Shown here piece after piece: positions 18,438-26,041 of a DNA stretch of 64,000 bases. Under the pieces are notes generated by a model. That model saw nothing but the letters and a program-made list of their open reading frames with translations, had not been told where the DNA came from and ran no database searches. Location: contig NZ_CP102630.1 of NCBI RefSeq assembly GCF_024721605.1, positions 2,259,501-2,323,500 on the forward strand, given 5' to 3'. Position 1 is the first letter of the stretch, and every line of letters begins with the position of its first letter. Origin of the DNA: Sphingomicrobium flavum. Its GTDB lineage: Bacteria; Pseudomonadota; Alphaproteobacteria; Sphingomonadales; Sphingomonadaceae. Made by a program: the position numbers and the translations under genes.

Positions 18438-21152
18438 TCAGGTACCCAGTCTTCCAATTATCGATCGCTCTTCTGACGTCAGTTTAAACGACCTTGCAAT
18501 GAGGCCTTCGGTTCGCTCCAAGAGAAACGCCTTTTCAGCGTCGTTACTTGCATGTTCAACAGCTTCAACAGTGCGAATGATCTCCGTTCTGAATGCGTGC
18601 TCTGGCAACGGAATATCCAGGATGTGGCGTTGGATGATTTGCGGGAACAGCTTCTTGTATGCGGTATACATTGAGCGAATGTACCAACCAGCGACCCTGG
18701 AGTTCAGTAGTGCACAGACGAATTTAATGTCGGCATCATCGTTCGGAACAAGATTGTAGACCGATTGAAGCGTTACTAATCCGTCAGTGTCTACTGCAGC
18801 GATTGGGCGGACGCCCGTTTTTACAATTACGACCTTTTCTCGCGAGTAGTTGTCCATCGACTTTTTGACAGAATGCGACGGGATAAAATGATTGGGCTTT
18901 GATAGCTGAAATGGTTTTATATTCTCGCCTACCAGAACAGGAATTAGACCATTGCCAGGTTCTTTGGAAATGTTTCGCTTTCCCAGTTCTTCTCCACGAG
19001 AAAAATGGGCCACCAAAGAACCCATTCTATCTTCATTTTCGTCCAGCTTTTTCAGCAAACTTAGGTCGGCCTCAGTCAACGATAAACGCAGCCCATAATC
19101 TGAGAACTGTTTCAGGGCACTGTACGAAATGCTTCGGGCGAGGCCCGCAGAACCATTTTCGTCCGGCTCGTCGAATACCGAAATGTTGTCATTCTTGCTC
19201 GGTTCCTGCGCTAACACCACGCATGACACTCCTACACCCTCGAATACTGTGCCGACGTGCGACGCTCGCATATCCCCATTTTCAAAAAGCTTTTTTCGTA
19301 GAGAAACAGTTTCATCGCGAGCCATCAACGGATCAGGAACAATCAAGCCCCAGCGTCCTTGATCTCCCCTCTTGCCGATAACCAAGTCGATAAACGCGTG
19401 ATACAGATCAGTCTGCCCAATCTTCGGTAGCCTTTTCTTCAAAATCCGTAGCTGAACTGGATGGTGCCACTCCCCGAAAACGTACGGGGGATTTCCAATA
19501 AAGACATCAAATCCTTGGCTGGTGGTAGGATGCGAATTCCAGTCTAAAGGTTTTAGTTCTTCGATGTGAGCTAGGTCGTCTAAATCGAGGTCTGATGGTT
19601 CGAGCAAACTGTTTGCGCAGGCGATATTACTGGTGAGGTTGGGAAGCACTCGCTCATGGAAAAGTGCCAATTGACGGTCAATGTCCTTGCCATCTTCGTC
19701 TTCCAGGACGGCGAGTAATAGCGAAAGCTTGGTTAGCTCGACCGCTGTCGCATCGATGTCGATACCAAAAATGCAATCCTTCAATATCTTCTTTTTCTCG
19801 TCCAGCTTGAGTTTGAAGACGCGATTAGATTTTTCGAGCAGAAATCTAGCTTTCAGCTTTTCATTCTTTAGATATCGTTCCGTAATCCTGCGGCACAGAT
19901 GCCGGTAAGCCTCGACGAGAAATGCCCCCGATCCGCAAGCGGGATCGCAAACCCGGATTTTCCGGACGGCGTCGGCATCATGTTCGTCGATCCAAGGATC
20001 GATAGTGTTCTCGATTATGAACTGGACAATATTTGTGGGCGTGTAAAACACGCCACCCTGCTTCCGATATTCGGGCTTAAGTTCGATTGACAGTTTTCCT
20101 TTAGGCGAAACTTCAATGCGTTTTCCCAAAAACCTTTCGTACACACTACCTAGAATATCGGCCGGCACCGCAGAGAACGCATACGGGCTCTTAGGAGGAT
20201 AGAGTTCCCCCAAGATTTGCTTGAGCGTTGCGCGCGGCACCTTAAGGCTTGGTGTCAAGGTGTCCGGTGACCCCTCTCGCCCCTTCTCATCGCGAAGATG
20301 GAAGAGCCCCGAGTTATAGCGTTCTTCCGCTTCCCGGAAAGCGTTCAACATAACGCTGTAGTCGTACTTCGACTCCTTTAATCGGTGGAGGAGTGGTTCG
20401 GTGCCTTCGGGCTGAACGCCTTTTTCTTCTGCCACTCTTAGGAAGATTAAACGGTCTAGCAGCAACTGAGTGGCTTGGTTGAGTTCCGGAACACTGAGCT
20501 TGTTATTTGCTTTGAGCGCCTTCGCGAGCACAAACCTCCAGTTCTCTAGGTCTCTCAGGAACGCTTTATCGAATGGGTCCTGTTTTTTGGGTGGAGTGAC
20601 ATTCTTCTGAAGCACTCCAGAGACAACCGCTTCTTTTGAGAGCAAGCCGTAGATTTCTTCCCATTCATCGAGGTACTGGTCGTACTTCTTATAGAAAAGT
20701 CTCGCAGTTCGAGCGTCGTCGGACTGTTTCGGCGGTATGGTGCAATCATAGACGGAAAATTCTTCAAAATCTGTCAGCACTCCCACGGGCAATTGCGCTG
20801 ACCAAGAATACCGTCTTATTTGTAAAGCCGGAGATACTCCGACCATAATGTTGGTTGTGGGTTTCTTAGCCTCGAGAAAGAATCGACGAACCCCTTCCGT
20901 TTTAAAGGTATAATCGGGATGACGCTTAGTGGCAGTGTCATCGGTATCAATGGGCTCTTCCACCAGAACTTCGCGATAAAACTGATCGAGATTCTGAGAG
21001 TTATCGATATCCCACCCAAGAGCGCGTAGCATTGGGTCAATGAACTCAATTCTAGTTTGAGCTTCCGAAAGTTGATTGAGCGCATTGCGTCGCTCGTAGT
21101 CACGAAACGAGTCGATCTTTGCGGCGAAAGCCTCGAAATAGATACCCTTCAC
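18438..21152 (-). CDS. Type IIG restriction-modification enzyme (fused nuclease and N6-adenine methyltransferase)
   Basis: A 904-residue single-chain enzyme expected to both cut and methylate one DNA target. Near the N-terminus a PD-(D/E)xK nuclease pattern is visible (Pro79-Asp80, then Glu94-Ala-Lys96 in FFLEAKK). The methyltransferase has motif I DPACGSGAF (403-411) and catalytic motif IV NPPY (554-557). The C-terminal 250 residues resemble a TaqI-like target recognition domain (GENIKPFQLSKPNHF, ALLNSRVAGWYIRSMY). Base composition is clearly lower in GC, with many AT-ending codons, unlike all neighbours. Together with the flanking repeats this points to horizontal acquisition. No separate specificity or control gene is present. 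Confidence 0.88.
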   Translation of the reverse strand: MKGIYFEAFAAKIDSFRDYERRNALNQLSEAQTRIEFIDPMLRALGWDIDNSQNLDQFYREVLVEEPIDTDDTATKRHPDYTFKTEGVRRFFLEAKKPTTNIMVGVSPALQIRRYSWSAQLPVGVLTDFEEFSVYDCTIPPKQSDDARTARLFYKKYDQYLDEWEEIYGLLSKEAVVSGVLQKNVTPPKKQDPFDKAFLRDLENWRFVLAKALKANNKLSVPELNQATQLLLDRLIFLRVAEEKGVQPEGTEPLLHRLKESKYDYSVMLNAFREAEERYNSGLFHLRDEKGREGSPDTLTPSLKVPRATLKQILGELYPPKSPYAFSAVPADILGSVYERFLGKRIEVSPKGKLSIELKPEYRKQGGVFYTPTNIVQFIIENTIDPWIDEHDADAVRKIRVCDPACGSGAFLVEAYRHLCRRITERYLKNEKLKARFLLEKSNRVFKLKLDEKKKILKDCIFGIDIDATAVELTKLSLLLAVLEDEDGKDIDRQLALFHERVLPNLTSNIACANSLLEPSDLDLDDLAHIEELKPLDWNSHPTTSQGFDVFIGNPPYVFGEWHHPVQLRILKKRLPKIGQTDLYHAFIDLVIGKRGDQGRWGLIVPDPLMARDETVSLRKKLFENGDMRASHVGTVFEGVGVSCVVLAQEPSKNDNISVFDEPDENGSAGLARSISYSALKQFSDYGLRLSLTEADLSLLKKLDENEDRMGSLVAHFSRGEELGKRNISKEPGNGLIPVLVGENIKPFQLSKPNHFIPSHSVKKSMDNYSREKVVIVKTGVRPIAAVDTDGLVTLQSVYNLVPNDDADIKFVCALLNSRVAGWYIRSMYTAYKKLFPQIIQRHILDIPLPEHAFRTEIIRTVEAVEHASNDAEKAFLLERTEGLIARSFKLTSEERSIIGRLGT

Positions 21153-21240
21153 TGACGATCCTTCCCCCGAGCCTCAAGAGGTTAAGCAACTCAAGGATCA
21201 CCGGTCAATCGTCTCTGTCGTGCGCGCTCCTCTCTACATG

Positions 21241-21306
21241 GTCGGCAAGGCGGCTTGCCGACTCGTCAGTCGGGTTCGCTATCGCGACCCGCTGGCCGGG
21301 CGTCGG
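21241..21306 (-). repeat. REP-like palindromic element, right flank of the restriction-modification gene
   Basis: The perfect hairpin GTCGGCAAG-GCGG-CTTGCCGAC (21241-21262) is followed by a GC-rich tail. Read on the minus strand, the tail contains AGCGAACCCGACTGACG, matching the left-flank element at 18246-18302 (AGCGAACCCGACCGACG). The two copies are therefore in inverted orientation around the restriction-modification gene. Confidence 0.65.
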
Positions 21307-21871
21307 CGTCTGTCAGCTAAAGACGCTCCGTTTCACTCGCCGTCCTTAGCTTCCGCGCCTCCGCCATCAAACCCTGGCCCAAAGAAGAGCATGGGAAGTA
21401 GGGTGCTAGCCGTCTTCGCGCCCGGCGGCCTGATGGGGCTGTGCTGCTTGGCCTCGATCTCGTCATCCTGGGGTTTGAGGTCGTAGGCGCGGTCCCAGTC
21501 GACTTCGCTTTCGCTCAGCAACGCCGCATTCGCTGTTCGGTCGATCATGCCCCCGGCATGGTCGAACAACGGCTGGGGGCCGTTGTGTGCCGAACATCGA
21601 CTGCGGCGCAGGCCTTGCGCGTCTCTTCATTGCCGGCGACGCCGGCGAGGTAGATGCGGCGGGCGGACCATAAGCGCTCCGCGATGCGGTTGCGGCTGTC
21701 GATATAGTCTTCGGGGTCCGCTTCGCCGCCGGGATCGTCGACCACGCGGTGATAGTCCATCTCGGCGGCGATGTGGCGGCTGGTCTCGGCGGCGTTCTTA
21801 TGCTCCTCCTCCAGCTCGCCCAGGCTCTCGCGCAGCAGCGCCAGCTCCCGCTCCTTGTAGAGATCCAATGC

Positions 21872-21955
21872 TTGAATGGTCGCTTCCGGCACTCGATTGC
21901 CCCCGGCAATCAATGCGACCTGTTGGGGCAGGGCGCACCGGAAGCGACCATTCAA
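21872..21955. mobile_element. 84-base MITE-like inverted-repeat element
   Basis: Perfect 18-base terminal inverted repeats, TTGAATGGTCGCTTCCGG and its reverse complement, enclose 48 bases. The interior itself holds a small hairpin GATTGCC-CCC-GGCAATC. It interrupts the pseudogene between AEAW and ALDLYKER. Deleting about 83 bases restores one continuous reading frame, so it is best read as an insertion. It codes for nothing. Confidence 0.65.
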
Positions 21956-21999
21956 TCCCACGCCTCCGCAAAGTTCTTGCCGCGGGGGTGCTTGCGCTG

Positions 22000-22021
22000 A
22001 GCGAGGTGCATGCACCTCGCT
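22000..22021. repeat. 22-base perfect palindrome inside the pseudogene
   Basis: The sequence AGCGAGGTGCA followed directly by its reverse complement TGCACCTCGCT forms a perfect palindrome with no loop. It lies in frame in the pseudogene, where a contiguous HTH segment would be expected. Confidence 0.6.
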
Positions 22022-22100
22022 GGGGCCCCGTTGGCATAGCGACCGACGGCTCTGGCGGCGGGCTTCACATTGCCGGTGGTGGCGAGCGCGGCGATAGGGT

Positions 22101-22125
22101 CCCATGAAAGTAGTACTTTCATGGG
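22101..22125. repeat. 25-base palindrome inserted in the pseudogene
   Basis: Arms CCCATGAAAGTA and TACTTTCATGGG surround a single central G. On the minus strand the tetranucleotide ACCC occurs on both sides. Removing one copy plus the palindrome (26 bases) restores the frame ...QRAF-NGHP-IAALATTG, so a short insertion with a 4-base target duplication is plausible. Confidence 0.6.
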
Positions 22126-22380
22126 TGCCCGTTGAAGGCGCGCTGATGCTCCGCCGTCCAGTTATTGGCGTGGGCGCGCACGGGGACGGGGGTGAAATCG
22201 AGCAGCTCGGCGATTTCGGTGAAGGGGTCCTCGCCGGCGGCGCCTTTCTGGCGGCAGAGGTCGCAGAGGACGGAGATGGGGGATGGTGGTTTCATTCTAT
22301 TCGCGATAACCGATATGGTTCTCTGTAAAACAGCGAAAAGTTCCAAGATGATTGTGGCTTTCGCCACCCCCTCTCCCTAG

Positions 22381-22403
22381 CCCTCTCCCGCAGGGGGAGA
22401 GGG
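22381..22403. repeat. Short hairpin repeat CCCTCTCCC/GGGAGAGGG
   Basis: Nine-base arms CCCTCTCCC and GGGAGAGGG flank a five-base loop, preceded by another CCCTCTCCC-like tract. This looks like a common dispersed intergenic hairpin. It lies just upstream of the hybrid kinase gene and could act as a terminator-like or attenuating structure. Confidence 0.5.
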
Positions 22404-22457
22404 ATTCTGGTGTCGGTCTCCCGCCTTATCCACAGGGGTCGTGACTCCGTCACAAAA

Positions 22458-24542
22458 ATGGGCCTTAATGGCGTCATGAACCGGTTGGGGGACCGCGAGT
22501 CGCCGGGTTCCGGCGGACAGGGTGCGCGTGGGGGTAGTGATACGCGCGGCGGTTCCGCTCAACCTACTTCCGAGCCCGCACATCCCGGCCTGATGGAGGC
22601 ATTGTCCGGCCTGGGGGAGGGGTTTGACTTTGGCGCGCTGCTCGCGATTGCCGACGCGCTGCCGGTGATGATCGCTTATGTCGATCCTAAGCTTCGCTAC
22701 ACCTTCGTGAACAAGCCGCTGGCGGACTGGTTCGAAATGCCGCGCAAGGCGATCCTTGGCAAATGTGTGTCCGACATGATGGGCGAGGAGAGCTATGCCG
22801 CGCGCGCGCCGATGCTGAAAAAAGCGCTGGCGGGGGAACGGCAATTCACCGTCGCGGACTATGAGCATCCGACGCGGGGGTTGCTGTGCACGCAGGCCGA
22901 ATATGTGCCGCACCTGTCGCCTTCGGGCACGGTGAAGGGGCTGGTGCTGGTGGTGCAGGATGTCACCGAGGCGCGGGCGGCCGAAGTGGCGCTGAAGGAA
23001 AGCGAGCAGCGCTTCCGCCGGATCGCGGACAGTGCGCCGGTGCCGATCTGGGTGGCGCGCAAGGATGGCAGCCGCGAATTCATCAACCGGGCCTATGCGA
23101 ACTTTTTCGAAATGTCGGCCGAGGATGCGGCGAAGATCGACTGGACCGAGCGCGTCCATCCTGACGATGAAGAGCAGATGCGCATCGATATGGTGAGCGG
23201 ATTGAAGACTGGCGAGCCGTTCGGCTTTACCGCGCGGGCCAGCAATGGTGCGGGGGTGTGGCGCTGGATGCAGGCCTTCGTCCAGCCGCGGCGCAATGAG
23301 GAAGGCGAGATTGTCGGCTATATCGGGGTGGCGAGCGATATCACCTTGGCCAAGGATGCCGAGCACAAGCTGCGCGGGGAAAAGGATGATGCGGTGCGCG
23401 ATCTTGCGGCAGCGCAGGACCAGCTTCGCCAGGCGCAGAAGATGGAGGCGCTGGGCCAGCTGACGGGCGGGATCGCGCATGATTTCAATAATCTGCTAAC
23501 CGTGGTGGTGGGCGGGCTCGACCTCATTTCCAAGAAGGTGGAGGACGAGCGGCTCAAGAAATATGCCGACAATGCGCTGAGCGCGGCGGAACGCGGGGCG
23601 CGGCTGACGGGGCAGCTGCTCGCCTTCAGCCGGGTGCAGCGGCTGGACGTGCGGCCGGTGACGGTGGGCGCGCTGATGGACGAGATGCGGCCGCTGCTCA
23701 AGAATGTGCTCGGGCCGGGGATCGAGAAGGCCTATGACCTGCAGGATCAGGACATGAAGGTCGCGGCCGATCCGACGCAGCTGGAAGTGGCGATGCTCAA
23801 CCTGGCGATCAACGCGCGCGACGCCATGCCCGATGGCGGGACGCTAACCTTTTCATCGCGCCGGGTGACGGTGTCGGAAGATCCCGAAATGGCGGACGGC
23901 GATTATATCGAGCTCAGCATTTCCGATACCGGCCATGGCATGCCCAAGGAAGTGGCCGAGCGCGCCTTCGATCCCTTTTTCACTACCAAGGATGTGGGCA
24001 AGGGCACGGGATTGGGCCTGTCGATGGTCTATGGCATGGCGCGCCAATCAGGTGGCACCGCGCGGATCGCCAGCATGGAAGGCGAAGGCACCAGCGTGAC
24101 GCTATTCCTCAAGAAGGCCGAGAGCGAGGAAGACGGGCATGGCGTGCCGGTGCGGCACCATGAAGTGACGCCCTGCGGATCGATGGGGCGCAAGGTGCTG
24201 GTGGTTGACGATGACGCGCAGGTGCGGACTTATATCTGCGCGGCGCTGGAAGAGGCCGGCTATGTGGTGGCCGAGGCGGCCAATGGCGAAGAGGCGATGG
24301 GGCAGTTCAACAGTTTCGAACCCGATGTGGTGGTGCTGGACTATATCATGCCGGGCCAGTCGGGCGCGGAGATTGCGGCGGCGATGCGCGCAGCCAGGGC
24401 GGATCAGCCGATCCTGTTCGTTTCCGGCTATAACGAGACCGACGCCATCCGCGATGCGGCGCCCGACGCCGCGCTGCTGGCCAAGCCCTTCCGCCCCGAC
24501 GCGCTAGACCGCGCCATTTGCGATCTGTTGGGCCAGGAATGA
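22458..24542 (+). CDS. Hybrid sensor histidine kinase with two PAS domains and a receiver
   Basis: A soluble hybrid kinase of about 694 residues. Two PAS domains come first (LLAIADALPVMIAYVDP and RIADSAPVPIWVARKDG...). The dimerisation segment has the phospho-accepting His in LTGGIAHDFNNLL. The ATPase domain has the N-box NLAINARDAM, the G1 box DTGHGM and the G2 region GKGTGLGLSMVYG. The C-terminal receiver starts KVLVVDDDAQVR, with the acceptor Asp in VVLDYIMP. No membrane segment is seen, so the signal is cytoplasmic. The start is uncertain: a GTG at 22410 or a later ATG is possible, because the N-terminal 50 residues are low-complexity. It overlaps the next gene by ATGA. Confidence 0.88.
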   Translation: MGLNGVMNRLGDRESPGSGGQGARGGSDTRGGSAQPTSEPAHPGLMEALSGLGEGFDFGALLAIADALPVMIAYVDPKLRYTFVNKPLADWFEMPRKAILGKCVSDMMGEESYAARAPMLKKALAGERQFTVADYEHPTRGLLCTQAEYVPHLSPSGTVKGLVLVVQDVTEARAAEVALKESEQRFRRIADSAPVPIWVARKDGSREFINRAYANFFEMSAEDAAKIDWTERVHPDDEEQMRIDMVSGLKTGEPFGFTARASNGAGVWRWMQAFVQPRRNEEGEIVGYIGVASDITLAKDAEHKLRGEKDDAVRDLAAAQDQLRQAQKMEALGQLTGGIAHDFNNLLTVVVGGLDLISKKVEDERLKKYADNALSAAERGARLTGQLLAFSRVQRLDVRPVTVGALMDEMRPLLKNVLGPGIEKAYDLQDQDMKVAADPTQLEVAMLNLAINARDAMPDGGTLTFSSRRVTVSEDPEMADGDYIELSISDTGHGMPKEVAERAFDPFFTTKDVGKGTGLGLSMVYGMARQSGGTARIASMEGEGTSVTLFLKKAESEEDGHGVPVRHHEVTPCGSMGRKVLVVDDDAQVRTYICAALEEAGYVVAEAANGEEAMGQFNSFEPDVVVLDYIMPGQSGAEIAAAMRAARADQPILFVSGYNETDAIRDAAPDAALLAKPFRPDALDRAICDLLGQE

Positions 24543-26017
24543 TCCGACCCCTTCTGACCATGCTGCTGGCCGCGCTGCTGGCGGGCTGCGGCACCACCAT
24601 CGATGTCGAGCCGCCGCCCGAGGTGGATAGCCAGCCAGCCGATACGGGACAGTTGTCGCGCCTGCAGGTGCCGGTGACGCTGCCGCTGGGGCCGGTGCAG
24701 GCGGCGGTGGAGCGCGAGGTGCCCAAGAAGCTGTGGGCGATCAATCGCAAGCTCGATGCCTGCGTGCCGGGCGAGCGGGTGAAGGCGCTGGGGCGCGAGG
24801 TGAAGGTGACCCCCGATATCAGCTGCCGGCTGGAAGGGCAGGTGACGCGCGGTGCCATCACGCTGGGCGGGCGCGGGGAGCGGATCACGCTGTCGATGCC
24901 GATCAGCGCGGTGATCGCGGCCAAGGATGTGGGCGGCATCATCAAACAGGAAACCGCGACCGCGCGCGCCACGGTGCGGATGACGGCGCGGCTTTCGATG
25001 AGCGAGGATTGGACGCTCAAGCCCAAGGTGGACATCGACTATGGCTGGCGCGAGGCGCCGGGCATCGACATTCTCGGCCAGCGGGTGGAATTCACCTCGC
25101 GCGCCGACCGCGAATTGCAGGGCGTGGTGCGCCAGATCGAACGACAGGTCGAGCGCGAGCTGGCCAAGATCGACGTCAAAAGCGCGGTCGAGACGGCCTG
25201 GCGACAGGGCTTTGCGGTGCTCAGCCTCAACAAGGAAAACCCGCCCGTCTGGATGACGATCGCGCCCGAGGCGGTGGGCGTGGATGGCTATGCGATCAAC
25301 GGGCGCGAAGCGGTGGTCCGGCTGTCGCTGGCGGCGCGCACGGCAAGCTTTGTGGGGGACAAGCCCGCCGCGCCCGAGGCCGTGCCCTTGCCGCCGCGCA
25401 GCGCGGGGCTGGCCAATCCGGGGATTGAATTATTGCTGCCGGTGCTGGCCGATTATGACGAACTGGAGCCGGTGGTGCTGCGCGAGCTCAAGGAGCTGGC
25501 GGCCAAGGGCATCAGGCTGCCCGGTGCTGGCGCGGTCGATGTGGAGTTCCGATCGGTCAGCATCCATGCGACCGAAAATGGCCGGCTGGCGGTGGGCGTC
25601 GATGCCAAGATCGTGCCCGAAGGCAGCTGGTGGGCGCGCGCTTATGGCACGGTCGATGGCATGATGTGGCTGACCGGTCTGCCGGTGAATGAGGAAAATT
25701 CAACCCGCATCGCGATCCGCGATTTCGCGCTCTACGGCGAAAGCGACCGGCGCACGGTTAACCTCATCGGCCGCATGCTGCTCAGCCCCCAGGTCCAGCA
25801 ACGCATCGGCACGGTGCTGACCGAAGATTTCCATTCGGACTATGACGCGCTGCTGGCCGATGTGCGCGAAGCGGTGGCGGACCTGCGCGAAGGGCCGTGG
25901 CGCATCGCCATCACCGTCGATGACGTGCGGCACGGCAAGATCGCGGCGACGGGCGCGGGGTTGTACTTGCCGGTGATGGCGCGGGGTGAGGGGACGATCG
26001 ACTTTGGCGGAAGGTGA
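24539..26017 (+). CDS. DUF4403-family lipoprotein
   Basis: A 492-residue protein with a lipoprotein signal (MIRPLLTMLLAALLAGC). The mature part follows the DUF4403 pattern as I recall it: repeated beta-rich halves, including PVTLPLGPVQAAVEREVP and, later, IELLLPVLADYDELEPVVLRELKEL. A surface or periplasmic lipid- or ligand-binding role is possible but not established. The ATG at 24539 overlaps the kinase stop, so the two genes are coupled, yet nothing else shows a functional link. Confidence 0.75.
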   Translation: MIRPLLTMLLAALLAGCGTTIDVEPPPEVDSQPADTGQLSRLQVPVTLPLGPVQAAVEREVPKKLWAINRKLDACVPGERVKALGREVKVTPDISCRLEGQVTRGAITLGGRGERITLSMPISAVIAAKDVGGIIKQETATARATVRMTARLSMSEDWTLKPKVDIDYGWREAPGIDILGQRVEFTSRADRELQGVVRQIERQVERELAKIDVKSAVETAWRQGFAVLSLNKENPPVWMTIAPEAVGVDGYAINGREAVVRLSLAARTASFVGDKPAAPEAVPLPPRSAGLANPGIELLLPVLADYDELEPVVLRELKELAAKGIRLPGAGAVDVEFRSVSIHATENGRLAVGVDAKIVPEGSWWARAYGTVDGMMWLTGLPVNEENSTRIAIRDFALYGESDRRTVNLIGRMLLSPQVQQRIGTVLTEDFHSDYDALLADVREAVADLREGPWRIAITVDDVRHGKIAATGAGLYLPVMARGEGTIDFGGR

Positions 26018-26041
26018 TGCCATCCGGGGCGGACTGCCCTG

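Larger units (their letters stand above)
21333..22295 (-). pseudogene. Decayed HTH-type gene with several palindromic insertions
   Basis: Reading the minus strand from ATG 22295 gives MKPPSPISVLCDLCRQKGAA, then FTPVPVRAHANNWTAEHQRAF. This is the N-terminal pattern of an HTH-containing protein common in sphingomonads. The reading breaks at a 25-base palindrome (22101-22125), after which IAALATTGNVKPAARAVGRY continues in another frame. A 22-base palindrome follows in frame (22000-22021). After FAEAWD an 84-base inverted repeat (21872-21955) introduces a stop and frameshift before ALDLYKERELALLRE. A dinucleotide slip near 21590 (CACACA) shifts the frame again before LFDHAGGMIDRTANAAL. The gene ends at 21333. 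At least three inactivating lesions are visible, so no product is expected. Confidence 0.72.

Noticed and set aside
21872-21955. Possible CRISPR repeat-spacer unit
   Set aside because: There are only two arms and they are inverted rather than direct; no further repeats or cas genes are nearby.
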